Source of the DNA: Pelodera strongyloides
Lineage: Eukaryota; Nematoda; Chromadorea; Rhabditida; Rhabditidae
Direction of reading: 5' to 3'
Length of the DNA stretch: 64,000 bases
NCBI GenBank assembly: GCA_036852015.1
Contig: JAANDG010000008.1
Span: 310,001 to 374,000 of the forward strand
Positions 9,505-21,200 of the stretch are shown in pieces (the first letter of the stretch is position 1; each line of letters begins with the position of its first letter). The position numbers and the translations under genes are program-made. The notes beneath the pieces were generated by a model. That model made no database searches and was not told the origin of the DNA. It was given only the letters and a program-made list of their open reading frames with translations.

Positions 9505-12500
9505 ATGAAGAAGCCTAGCAAAACGGAGAAAGGCGAATGCCCTATTTGTCTAAAAGCTTTGAGCAAGCAATCTATTAGAACGCACCTATTTTACGTTCAC
9601 GATAAAACGCGAGAGGAGGGAGCTGAACTCACGAGGCCTCTAGCAGTGCAACTAAAATGCCCTTTTTGTGCTCGGCAGTTCCACACGGTCGGAAGCGCGT
9701 CAATGCATAAAAAAGCATGCGAAAAAAGGCATGGGCAAGATGAGAAACGGGTCTTAAAAGGCAAAAAACTCGCATGTGTTTTTGAAAAGTGTCCGAAAAC
9801 CTTCCGAACGCAATGGCTTATGTCTATTCATTGTCTGAAAGAGCACAGCAACCTTCTACTGGGAGATAAGCTATTGATCAATAAGACTTTATTATCGGAA
9901 GAGGAGGTTAAGGTTAGTTTAATTTTAGTTTTTTGTAATACCTGTAAAAAAGAAAAAACCCCCACCAACGTGTGTTGTATTCTCTACACTGTCAATGTCT
10001 GCACTCAGTTAGGCTTCAATGTAAAAAAATGTTATTCTACTTCAGGCGCTGTTCGACAACGTATATGAAACTACAACTACAAAGTACAGAAAATGCACAG
10101 TTGGAGTGAAAACGACGTATTGGAAATGCCAGCATTCTGGAAAGCCAGTGAAACGCGCATTGGATGGAACCAAAAATGTGGTCAAGAAGAAACGGATTCG
10201 CAAGGGATATCGCCGTGAGGTTCAGCACTGTACTGCACTTGCAATGGTCAGTGGACTCACTTTTATCTGTGAAAGAAACTATGGATATTCGCGAAATATC
10301 CCCGAATCAATGTAGTCGTATGTTAGGTACAAGCATGTCCTTACTTAGGTCATGCTGATTGTGAGAGTTCACAGACGAACCACCTCCACATTTGCATTCT
10401 AACAATAAGCGTGCAGGTGCAGATGATGCCAAAAGCCTCGGAACTCGGAACAAGGCAGAAAACTATGTAAATGACAGGCATGATGTTGTTGAAACACGAT
10501 CCACGATGAGACAATGCACAAAAATAACTCATATTTGTGTAATTAAACCGTTAGAAATATATGGTATCATTAGAAGTTTAGGTCATGGTCTCAAGTCTCA
10601 AGCAAAACTGCATTTAGGTGACTAAAACGGAAAAGGGATATCGGGTTCGAATGACCACATTCCATTACGGCCATGAAGTGAACGTTTCCCGGTTGCCTTT
10701 GTGTGATGCGGACAAAGCAATTGTTTTGGATCTAATGAAGGTACTGTTTTGGGCGGAATAAAACTAGCAATTTAGCGAACTGGTACTGCCGACCAGAAGC
10801 TTACCTCCCTGTACTGTATGCACTATAACGTGGGGAACTCTGGGGCTGCGTCCCACGACGCAGGGTAGGGTAGGATGCCGTACGTTGGAAGAATGCACTT
10901 GCTAAAGCAAATGTGACCAGAACGGATATTACATTCCAGTTACAGTCACGTGGTCCACATAGAGTTGGATATCTAAATTTGGGTAACACCTAGGGTTTTA
11001 CTTCTTATTGCTTTCAGTCGGGATTCTCTATCGGGTCAATAATTCGCAAAATGAGAGAAGATAATGATGACAACAGCAGACTCAAGTGGCTTAACGACAA
11101 GGAGTTAAGGTACGGTAGTCCTGTTCTGTTCGTTTTGAAACATCACTGTTTGAGATAAGCCCATTAGCTTTTGAGCTTGAGCCACGGAATGAATGTGAGG
11201 TTTTCTCAGTACTTTAGTGACTGACGCCATGAAATTCTTTATCTTAGCTTCTTGACAAAACATTGGCTCATTTCACTTAGCTTCTTGACAAATGTTGGCT
11301 CATAAGTATCATATCCAGTATCCAATCGGAGAGCCGATTTGTATATATTCTTATGTTCAGGTATCTGAAGGATACCTACCTTGGCCCAGAATAAATAAAC
11401 AAGACAGTAACTTGTAAAGAGGAGCCTCAAGAAGACTCAGAAGAATATTACGCGGAGGCAAGTACCTCGGACGCGGTCACGCAAACAGCGGAAGCTCCAG
11501 CGGATAAGCGGAAAACTCAAGATAAACTGGATAGTATTACCCGGGTGAGAATTACTTTTACGAAAAAAAAATACAATGAGAATGTTGTCCGCAGTCTCAA
11601 GGATAGTTCAATCTTCAATCTTCTATCTAATGTTATGAAGTACAATGTGCGGTTATGAAGTATCTAATGGTTATGAATTGCACGTTGAATGGAGGCTGAC
11701 CGAAACATTTTCTGTCAGTGATATCTTTCAGTAGTAGTAGTACAACTGTGCAGTAACCACAGTAGATGGGTTTGAGCCAACCCGGATGCCGTTTTCAGTC
11801 TCATGTATGCATAATTCCACAGCTTTGTGCTTTGGCTTATATCCCAATTGTTTAGTTGCTGGGAGAAATACAAGCTGAAGCAATTGCAATGGCCCGCGAT
11901 GGTAATCGTGAAAGTGAATTAACAAAGCTTCAGGATCAATTGGCTGAACTTCTAGCGCATTTAAAGGTATATCATGTATTTTTTTTGTGACCATATAGCT
12001 GGATATTTGGGCAGTTGCCAACTACCGTATCGTGGGCAAAAGGCATAAGGTGTAGTTTTTTCACTCAATATATCTACTCTACGCTGTCCCGCCTGAGTAC
12101 TGCGTTTCACCTACTACATTTTGTTCCCGGAAAACTTGAATTGCTAATTGGAGGAGCGTCACCAAATAAAATTACTATTGTTTTGTAATTACAGATCCGT
12201 TCCGAACCAAGGCCCCCATGCACGTTACAGACACCACTGCCTAATTATCTAAGCGACACGAAGGTTGGTGATACTTGTGCTCCTACAAAGTTTATTAGAG
12301 AGTATGACACTTATACCTTATACCTTATCCTAATAGGTCGCTAAGAGTACACGTTCTCTTACGTCTCAGAAATCTGCCGTAAGTTGCCATTCTGCAAAAT
12401 ATTGTGTATGGCCGCTGTATAATGAAACAATGACTAATATTGTAAAACCATAACAAGTAATTAAATATTGAGAGTTATGCGATAGTGAGTTGCTTTTCTG

Positions 12501-13728
12501 GTGAATTCTCAGCAGAAATGTCAGAATGAACTTCTTTGAAGAACAGAAAGAAAGTGCCTAACTTGTGACACCTATGTGGTCAAGGAAAAAAACCACATTT
12601 TACTAATTCAACTGTGGGTTTTATAGAGTTCTTCAATTCGACTTCGACCTATGGTCACGTTACAGACGCCAATTGTGGCTGCTCTGGATTTGGAAAGCAT
12701 AAAGGTATTGTGTTTCATTAGATCATAGCGCTGAAGTTTTGCGGATTAGTTAACACGGGCTGTGTATGTTAGAGGCGAGCGCACTAGTCTAATGCTTTGT
12801 ATGTATATAGTGCAACCATCTCATTAGCTGTGCCGTGCGCATGGTTATGAAGTATCAGTGAGAGTATTACACCACATATGAAGCTTTGAAAGAATTTTGT
12901 ACTATGGTTAAAACCAAATGCGTTTACGACGGTAGTTTTCAAGTTTCCAGCTGCTTCTCATTTCCTTCTTATTGCAGAACGATCCTGGACCACCCGTTTA
13001 TATTAACTTGCAGCCATCGGTTGCTTCTTTTCCGGAAAATGTAGCGAAGGTAATATATTAAGTTCCACCTTAGAGAGGTTCTTGAAAACTGACTAGGAAC
13101 TCACGAAACCGCGAAACTCTGATGGTACGCTGTGCGCTGCGAAAAACAGATGCGCATACATTTCGCAGCGCACCTGTCCCGGGTTTCGCCAGATTCTCGC
13201 CATGACCTCGCGAACAAATGCACTGAGTACCCGTTCGCAAAAACCTGGCGAAGTCGCCGCTCACCGTTTATCTGTGTCAATTTTCGCATTTTAATAGCCG
13301 CGCCTACCTTTCGCCGCCCACCAACTTCGCGCCAGAGTTTCGCCGCGCATCAACCGAGTTTCATCAATGAGGGTTCCCCAAAGATGTGATCACAACGTCG
13401 TACTGCCGAAAAATGACATGTGGCAATCTGTAAATTAGACCATGTTTATACTACGCATAATTTAGTAGTTGTTTTGGAGGGGGCTGTTGCACACCGCACC
13501 GCATAACCACATGATAGCTCGCGCAGTTTCCGTGCCGAATTTGAGCGCATGCGGTTAGACGGTGCGGTGTACAATTGGCCTCTGGAGCTCTGGAGGTGTA
13601 TCGTAAGATAAGTTTCCCAGCCAGGAAGCGAACTAGCTGAAGTCGATTTTTGATTTTCATTTCAGCGAATGCGCATCGAAGATGAATCAACTTATCGGAA
13701 AGAGAGAGTTAAAGAATCTCCAGCGTAG
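9505..13728 (+). CDS. C2H2 zinc-finger protein with WRKY/GCM-like domain, interrupted by in-frame TAA
   Basis: Ten exons keep phase: 9505-9912, 10046-10246, 10618-10740, 11018-11109, 11361-11544, 11856-11966, 12195-12263, 12627-12704, 12978-13049 and 13666-13728. Exon 1 carries three zinc fingers: C12-x2-C15-x11-H27-x4-H32, C52-x2-C55-x12-H68-x3-C72 and C91-x4-C96-x12-H109-x4-H114. Exons 2-4 encode a Cys/His domain (YRKC, YWKC, HCTA, then HYGHE) like the WRKY/GCM-type modules of some transcription factors and MULE-related proteins. Exon 6 looks coiled-coil, and exons 7-9 contain repeated TLQTP-type motifs. Codon 286 (11392-11394) is TAA in the only phase-compatible frame, yet the same frame stays open for 50 more codons and through five more exons. 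A possible 9-base microexon lies at 12370-12378. AATAAA is at 14096-14101. A nuclear DNA-binding role is inferred. Confidence 0.88.
11243..11303 (+). repeat. Two-copy direct repeat of about 31 bases
   Basis: TTAGCTTCTTGACAAA followed by CATTGGCTCAT or TGTTGGCTCAT occurs twice in tandem in intron 4 of the zinc-finger gene, with a small deletion in the second copy. Confidence 0.85.
13090..13370. mobile_element. GC-rich inverted-repeat element, family L copy
   Basis: The ends resemble GAAACTCTGATGGTACGC and GCGCATCAACCGAGTTTC, with many TTCGCC/GGCGAA words between. It lies in intron 9 of the zinc-finger gene. Relatives are at 17130-17400, 31345-31540 and 51610-51865. Confidence 0.65.
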
Positions 13729-14365
13729 CACCATTGATGTAGTTTGTTTTCTACGTGAAGATCTCTATTAAACTTGTTGATTAGCTCATTTTCTATATTT
13801 TAAGTGTAAGTATCCTGTTAGGCTTTGACATAGAGATCCATCTGCAGCAGCTTGAGCAAGTTGCGTGGAACCCTGCCTTCCATTTTCTTTTAGTATTTCT
13901 TGGCAGTACAAGAAACTTTAGTAACAGTATACTGCATCCTCCTGACATGTAAATAGCGTAGGTTTTTTTTGTCTAAATGTTATACGTGTTACGTTTTTGT
14001 TTTGTAAATATGTGATTTATGGTTGTTTTGTTTGAAGTTATTCCTTGCGGATAGGCGGATACTATGGTCATAGTATGTGAATCTGCTCACTATTGAATAA
14101 ATGTTCGTTCCTCATAGTTTATTTACTTTTTCTATTGTTCAAACTTTGTGGCTTTGTAGGAAAGGTGGGCGCAGTTAGTCATAACCATTATGAAACAACA
14201 AGAGTCATAGAGCTCCGTTAACAAAGACTAAGAGAAGTGCAGAAATACCTTAGTGTTAGTGAGGTTCGATCCCGGTGTAGTTCCCACCTGATGAGCAGTC
14301 CTTCTCCACGAAAGGGTCCATAAATGAGAACCCCAAGCGAAGGTTCCACAGAGAACCGACGGGTG

Positions 14366-16074
14366 TTACGGCAACGGATAGCAGGAAGGACGGTCCTCCG
14401 CTAACTTGAAGGCCGCGTTCAGCCGCCGGAGAATACGCAAGGAAGCAATGCAGACCAATGTTCTCACTCCTGAAATAAATCACTAACAAATAAGTAGAAA
14501 ACTCTCGACTGTAAAGAAGACATGCATACATGTATTGGGTCAATTATTCCGTTTTCATGTATGGTCATCAAGGTAGTAAAGTTGGATCCAACCTTGAAAG
14601 AAAGACTCGTGCTCCATCCACCTTATCCAAGTCTCCCATGGTTCTCATCGATCTCACTTGGTTGGTAGACCTTGTTTGGGTAGTCGCTGAATTCGATATC
14701 ACCTCCGTCGTCCATGTACCCGTAATGAGGGAGAACGTCCATCCAACAGCGCTCAGCGACGATCATTCTCCTGAACAAAAAAAGAAGCAGAAAAGCAATA
14801 TTTTGAGGTATTCTGAACAATCTTTCAAATAAAATTCTAATTCTAATAAATTTGACATTCAGTAAATAAATAAAAAACAATATATAAAAAAAGAGGAAAA
14901 TCGAATACGAAGACTTGTCTTTTTGACCAAAACCTGTTATCTACCTAAAAAGTTTCAAGCAAATGTTTCAAGCATTCTTAAGGATGCATTCCCTCTCTTA
15001 AAAACTAGACACATCTGTTAGGCACTCATTTTCTGATTTTCTGTATTCGTTTACCTGAACTATCTTTCCTTCTCTATCACATTTCTCATTTACCTCTCTC
15101 TCTCATTTCTTCCACTCTCATGTTTCCGTACAACCTCTAAATCCTTCACACGCCATCCCTTTTTTATTTCGATAAGCCCTCCCCATTTAGATTCCCTAGG
15201 TAAATGCCATTCTAGATTGCCTCCATTTTCATACTATAATCAGAACATTTGTCCAAGTAGGTCAGGATTACTCTCTCCGAGTGGCGGGCCCGAGTAAGTT
15301 AGAAGCTACCCAAATAAATGAAATCATCATAGCACGAAAACAGTAGCAATGTAGAAGGGAATTTACGTAGAAAAACTGAACTGAACGGGCGTACTGTAAT
15401 AAAGAAGTCTTTCACTTTTACAACCTAACTGACCTCTTTTCTGTCCTATTCCTATGTTCTCCACGGTTGTCCAAAGGATATCCTCCAGGATGGTCCACGT
15501 GTGCGACGTTGTCCAAGAAGTCGATGTGGACGACGTGGGCATGGTCGGCATGGTGAGTAAAACGTTCGCCCAAATGCTTCCCGTATTTCTTCTGGGTATG
15601 AATCTCCTGAATGGAAAAATAAATTTGTCTTTTTTTAATAATCTCTCCCCATTTAGATTCCCTAGGTAAATGCCATTCTAGATTGCCTCCATTTTCCTAC
15701 TATAATCAGAACATTTGCCCAAGTAGGTCAGGATTACTCTCTCCGATTGGCGGGCCCGAGTAAGTTAGAAGCTACCAAAATAAATGAACTAATTATAGTA
15801 CGAAAACAGTAGCAAAATGTAATGGAATCTACGAAAAATAAAGGCTTAACATAATTACTGGACAAAAACCCTCTTATAGTAACTACAACTTACTCTGCTG
15901 TAGTGTGCTACCAATTAAAAACTTACTTTTCTTGTTGCAGAAGGGCATTATCTGCGGTTCATCTCCATATAAGGTGCTCATAGTGGTCGATGGGGTCCAT
16001 GTAGACCATATTGAACTCCTCGATGACGTCCACCACGTTAACCAAGCAAGTGATGATCTTCAAACTTCAAACTC
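14366..16074 (-). CDS. Tandemly duplicated exons of an unrecognised gene
   Basis: Four minus-strand exons all begin GAG directly after a CAG acceptor: D 16074-15927, C 15606-15434, B 14770-14658 and A 14469-14366. C, B and A splice in phase (C ends phase 2, B starts with one base and ends phase 1, A starts with two) and stop at TAA 14368-14366. C is fully open (starting EIHTQKKYGKHLGE, with the later core HVVHIDFLDNVAHVDHPGG) and B contains WMDVLPHYGYMDD. D has the related core VVDVIEEFNMVYMDPID but is closed in every frame, so it looks broken. The introns on either side of C contain a 185-base direct repeat, showing that exon and intron were duplicated together. The 5' end was not found and no family is recognised. 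The alternative frame of A is open further, to 14256. Confidence 0.55.
15172..15358. repeat. Intron direct repeat, copy 1
   Basis: CCCCATTTAGATTCCCTAGG through CGAAAACAGTAGCAA is repeated almost exactly at 15645-15830. The two copies flank exon C of the minus-strand gene. Confidence 0.95.
15645..15830. repeat. Intron direct repeat, copy 2
   Basis: Nearly identical to 15172-15358, about 473 bases away. Together they mark a recent segmental duplication of an exon-intron unit. Confidence 0.95.
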
Positions 16075-17129
16075 CTGAAAAGGTAAAGATTATACTCAGT
16101 TTACTAGCACAGCCTAGAACAAACTCCTCGAAATGTAAAAAAAAACCAGTGGACGAAAGCTACAAAGCACGAATATAAAAATACGACAGGGACCTATCCG
16201 TAGATTATGGAAAAGAACGTATATCACAGAAAACTGATTGGAACATGGTGATGTTTCTACGTCTACAATTGTGTAGCGAAGAAGAAAAGGCTGTATAGCA
16301 TGTGTATGTAGAAAAGAAAGGCACATCACAGTAAAATTTAAAGAATTGCCAAAAGTTCTAATAAGTAACTGAACTAAGAGTAATAAAAAATGAACGTGGA
16401 AATGGTGAAAGCCATTTGTTGCTAAACTGAACTCGCTGTCTGAAAAGACGCACTTTTCAAAATTAGAATACATGTAAAATAATATGCGGCGCAGCCTCAT
16501 TATGTTAATTTAGGGGGCGGAGCAAAGAGACAACATCTTGAATGCGATAACAATATCAAACTGAATGAGCCAATACATTGAAAAGATTATAAAATGATTC
16601 TAATTATAAATATAGTCGATGTATCTATAATATTGGAATGAATAAGAGCAATTCTTTAAAACATAACATAGATTAAATCTTCTAGCGATTACTATTTACA
16701 GGATGGTATCTATTTTTGTACTGAACTAGTGTACAAGTGATTGTGATCGTTGATGTCTATAAATACATAAACATAGGTAATATTGCTAGGATTAAAAGTT
16801 AAATCAGCAGTGAAAACCAAACATAAAGAAAAGAGAGGAGCGTACAAAAAAAAATCAAATTCGGGCAATTATAACTTAGAACTGACAATTATAAAAAGCT
16901 GTGCTGAAAGACAATTCACTCAATGTTTAAGAACAATTGTATTAACACGCAACTTACACATGTAGTTTGTAGTTTGTAGCAGAGTTAACAAAAAGGGAAA
17001 ACAATTGGTTTACACACACGTTCGTAAATATTCATGAAAAACAAGTTATGGTACCCACATGGGTCAGTGAACTGTTCTGAATACACGCATCTGTGGTGCG
17101 CGCAGTTTGATTCAAGAGCGCTCACATAC

Positions 17130-17400
17130 ATATACAACACGAAACTCAGTTGGTGCGCGGCGAAAAAATGTAGGCATTCCAGTAGGGATTTTTGAGCTGT
17201 CAAATAGGAACAGAGTAAATCCGACTCCCACCAGTTTTGTGCAGCACGTGTGCACCGTTTTGCGAACACCTAGCGAGAATAGGGCGAAGTCGCCGCGCAC
17301 CCTTTTATCGGTTGCTGAATCAAGTTGCCCATTTTCGTGAAATCGTCGCGACTACCTTTCGCCACGCGAAATTTTCACGCCGGGGCTTCAGCTTTGTCCG
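17130..17400. mobile_element. GC-rich element, family L copy
   Basis: Begins CGAAACTCAGTTGGTGCGCG, like 51618 onward, and contains GGGCGAAGTCGCCGCGCAC. Its right end is poorly defined near 17400. Confidence 0.6.
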
Positions 17401-17555
17401 TGTGCATACATACTTCAGATGTTTTACTCAACTGTTAGACGTGGGGAATTGGACTTCTTACAATTAGCCTTATCCACTCGTTAGTCTCGTTTTGACTGCT
17501 GTAGCTAGTAGCTAGTTACTAATTGTAAGCTCGAAGGTGGATAACTCTGCGACTT

Positions 17556-17602
17556 TTTGCAATGAATCGAACACTTAAAACTCGTGAGCGTCCTCCTTTA
17601 AA
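17556..17602. mobile_element. Half of a family D palindrome
   Basis: AATCGAACACTTAAAACTCG and TCCTCCTTTAAA match the right arm of the element at 19183-19690. The left arm is absent. Confidence 0.75.
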
Positions 17603-18278
17603 TGTGGCTTTTACTTTAATTTTCTTTAATTCCAGACATCAATAGAAGTCAAAAAGGGCTTGCATAGGCCCTACATACCTACCCCCATGAGCCCGACTCC
17701 CTGCTGGTATGCTAAAGCTATACCAGAAACTTTGTTTCATGCCTGAGTATGCGTGCATACAGGTACAGATTAATCCCCTTATCTTTGGCCTAGTTGCGAA
17801 CAAAAAGAATTCAAAAACACTGAATAAACAGCGCTTTGAAAGGCTTCTGATATCACTGTACAGTTTTTCTGGGCGTGACAAGAGACTTAAAAACTCAAGG
17901 AGCTTTGCGCTACAACAAGGAAATGATAAATACCACTGATATAAAGGCACCGCCCTCGTGAACAAAAACTTTTTTTTTTACTTTGTAGCTTTCTACTCAA
18001 GTAGGTAAAAATTTCCATTTAAGTGGGTATGTAACGTGGTTTTCTGAAGAACTTCACTATGTAAATTTCTGTGCCTGCTTTTGCTCACATCATACACATC
18101 ACACACCGTTACGCATACCCATTGAATGCGGTTCTTTTTTGCACCTTCCAAAACATGCCGTATCGCTTTAAAGGCCTCTTTAATCATTTCGATGTTATTT
18201 CATGTGTAGTATTTTTGTATAACCTACATTTCACAGAGAATCCAAATTTCATTGTCGGTACTTTTTTCAGAAATAAAT

Positions 18279-21200
18279 ATGTACGTCCTCCACTCGCTGT
18301 TTGTGGTAACTCTGTTGTACACTTTAACTGGTAAGTTAGGCTTTTGCGTTTGGAAGGTTCTGATTGCAATTTACTCATCTCGCCAACTGGTCACTGTTCC
18401 CAAAATTATTAGCAATTAGCTTAGGTAAAGGGTTTAAAATCTTTAAAATCATATTTTATGCTTGCAGAATCAGCTGGCGACTGCCAAGATAAGGACCCAA
18501 TAAGCAGGTGGGACGACTTACATCACATTGGGAAACCGAAAACCCCGATGTGGTACAGCCACGGCCCATGGCCTCGATCAAGTCCCTGGAAAAATCCGTC
18601 CTTGATCGGGCCATGGCCATGTCATATCGGGGGTGTTCTGGACTTCTGGAAAACAATCCGAGCAAAATAGGGGTTTTCGTAAATGATATGAGCCATATCA
18701 GTGTTACCACTTTTCTGCGCAATTATACTGTTTGGAACGATAATTACTTCACTAATTGACCAAATTGTACTTAAAGGGTCAGGCCCATTTCAAATGACCC
18801 CTATTTTTGATGATTCCATCTGATTCTTTATGTAAAATATAGCAGGATACAATATTTTTCTAATTTTCAAGCGCAAAATTCACGCAGTATTCAGCAATTT
18901 ACCATGGCCAGTCATACCCAACTGTTTATCGCAGTTGTCGCGCCCCTTCGTGCTAATTGGTCAATATGCTCTATTGGGCGTGGCAATTGCGATATTGGCC
19001 AATTAGCGCAAAGGGGGTGACAACTGCGATAAATAGTTGGGTATGGCTGGCAATGGTAAATTGCCGAATACTGCGTGAATTTTGCGGTTGAAAATTAGAA
19101 AAGTATCGTATCCTATCATATTTGACATAAAGAATCAGATGGAATCATCAAAAATAGGGGTCATTTGAAATGGGCCTGACCCTTTAAAGGAGGAGGATCA
19201 CGAGTTTTAAGTGTTCGATTCCTTTCCTTTTTTCGAAAAAACATGGTAAATAACCACCAGTAACATACATAGTCAAGCACGGAAATACACGGAAAAAGAA
19301 AAAATTAATTTAAAAAAACGACCGTATTCTTTTAAAACCACCGGTAAAAAGCAAATATGCACGCAGTGTGCATAACAGTAAAACAGGTGTGCCTTTCTTT
19401 TGCACTACAAAGTACACAGGCTGTTGGAGTGCACTATTTTCAGCAACATATTAGCAGGGTACCCCATTGTTAGCCCGGCCATCTGCAACGGGGCTGTTTT
19501 TGGCTGTGCCTGAAAAATACCTAGAAACTACGGTGGTTTTCTTTAATTAATTTTTTAGATAAAATTTAATATTTACTTTAAAGTGTATTTCCGCGCTTTG
19601 TTCTGCATTTTATTGGTGATTATTTACCATGTTCTTTCGATAAAAGGAAAGGAATCGAACACTTAAAACTCGTGAGCCTCCTCCTTTAAATATACAAATC
19701 TTCTAATTTCAGTTGCATAGCATGGCAGAAGAACGGCTTCTGCACTGGGAATCCAGATCAAGCGAAGGCGTTATGCAAATATACGTGTAAGTTTGCACAC
19801 TTCGCAAAAAACATAAATAATTAAAATAATCCACAGCAGAAAAGTTGTGATGAATTTCTTTTTGATCTTTTTGATCTTTTTGGAAACTCTATAGTGAAAA
19901 CCACATTCCATAACATAACATTCAAAACTAGTGTAGGGTTAATTCTGAAAGACCCCCGCGAGTTACCGTAACGCACTGCGCATTAAAACGTTAAACTCTT
20001 TAAAATCGGGTAACTAAAAAATGTTCAATACTTAATTCTTACAGGTGGATACTGTGAACCCGACGAATGCCACGACAGGAACCGCCAGCAAGTTTTATTC
20101 GTTTTGTTTTTTTTCAATATGAGTTTTTCCAGGCGATTCCATAGTCCATAATCATATACAGCCAATGGCTGCATGTATGTATGGCTAGTATGTCATGGTA
20201 GAAAAGACATCAGGGATGAAAGGTCGGTCGAACCGGGCCTTCAACTCGAAACCCAGCCTCAATCGATAATCCAGCATCAATAATTCCAATTCTTAATCAA
20301 TACAGCAAGTACTCACTAGCAGCCCAATCTAGATGCGAGATGTGGACGAAGGGTGACTTCTGCACGAGTCTATTCTATGGTGAAGCCTATGCTGCTTGGG
20401 AGTGTCAATATTCGTGCAATAAGTGTGATTACGAGGTCACGTGCTCGGACTCTCTTGGACGTGAGCTTTATTAGTGTATTTTCAAATTACCAAACATTAA
20501 CTTACCGTTACTAACGATTTATACCAAAAATGATAAACACTTTTGTTTTTTTACAGTAATGTATAGTAATGTATAGTAATGTAATATATGTATCCCGGCC
20601 AAATTTCTACTCTGGGAACCTCAAAACTCACTACTGAGTTGTCAGTTGTCAGTAGTGAGTTTGCTAGACCGTGTCCAGCTTTCAAATGAACTTACGATAT
20701 AGTTGTCAGTAGTGAGTTTGTTAGACCGTGTCCAGATTTCAAATGAACTTACGATATAGTTGTCAGTAGTGAGTTTGCTAGACCGTGTCCAGATTTTCAA
20801 CTAAAATTACGATATAGTTGTCAGTAGTGAGTTTGTTAGACCGTATTCAGATTTTCAAATGAACTTACGATATAGTTGTCACTGTTGTCAGTAGTGAGTT
20901 TGCTAGACCGTATTCAGATTTTCAAATGAATGTGGTTGCGCTGGCGCAATCTTCTCTCTTCCACTATCTAGAATGAATGTCACAGGAAATGACGAATTTC
21001 TAGTGACGGCGATAGACTAGATTCTGTCTTATCTACAAGGCGCTTAGTAATGAGAGGACAATACTAGCTTGAATTTTACTTTTTAATTATTTAAAGGGAC
21101 AGGCCCATCAAAGTAAACCTATATTTACGATACGTCCATAGTGACTATCAAGCATTTTATTACAATATATACAAACTAAATTTCACATTTATTTGCCATG

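Larger units (their letters stand above)
16100..18270. other. Intergenic stretch with repeat fragments and a possible exon pair
   Basis: Contains a GC-rich family L element (17130-17400) and a half palindrome of family D (17556-17602). A possible terminal exon pair on the plus strand is 17636-17706 (after TTCCAG) and 17762-17791, joined across a 55-base intron. The pair would encode about 33 residues ending PLSLA, but no upstream exon or start was found, so it is not called as a gene. Confidence 0.35.

Noticed and set aside
14256..14469. Longer alternative frame of exon A (minus), ending TGIEPH
   Set aside because: It needs an incoming phase of 2, while the good donor of exon B gives phase 1. 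The shorter frame ending YPLP fits the splice phase, so it was preferred, though not proven.
16114..16500. 128-codon open frame on the minus strand
   Set aside because: The composition is Phe/Leu/Ile-rich as expected from AT-rich DNA read antisense. It has no splice context, no domain and no neighbour exons in phase.
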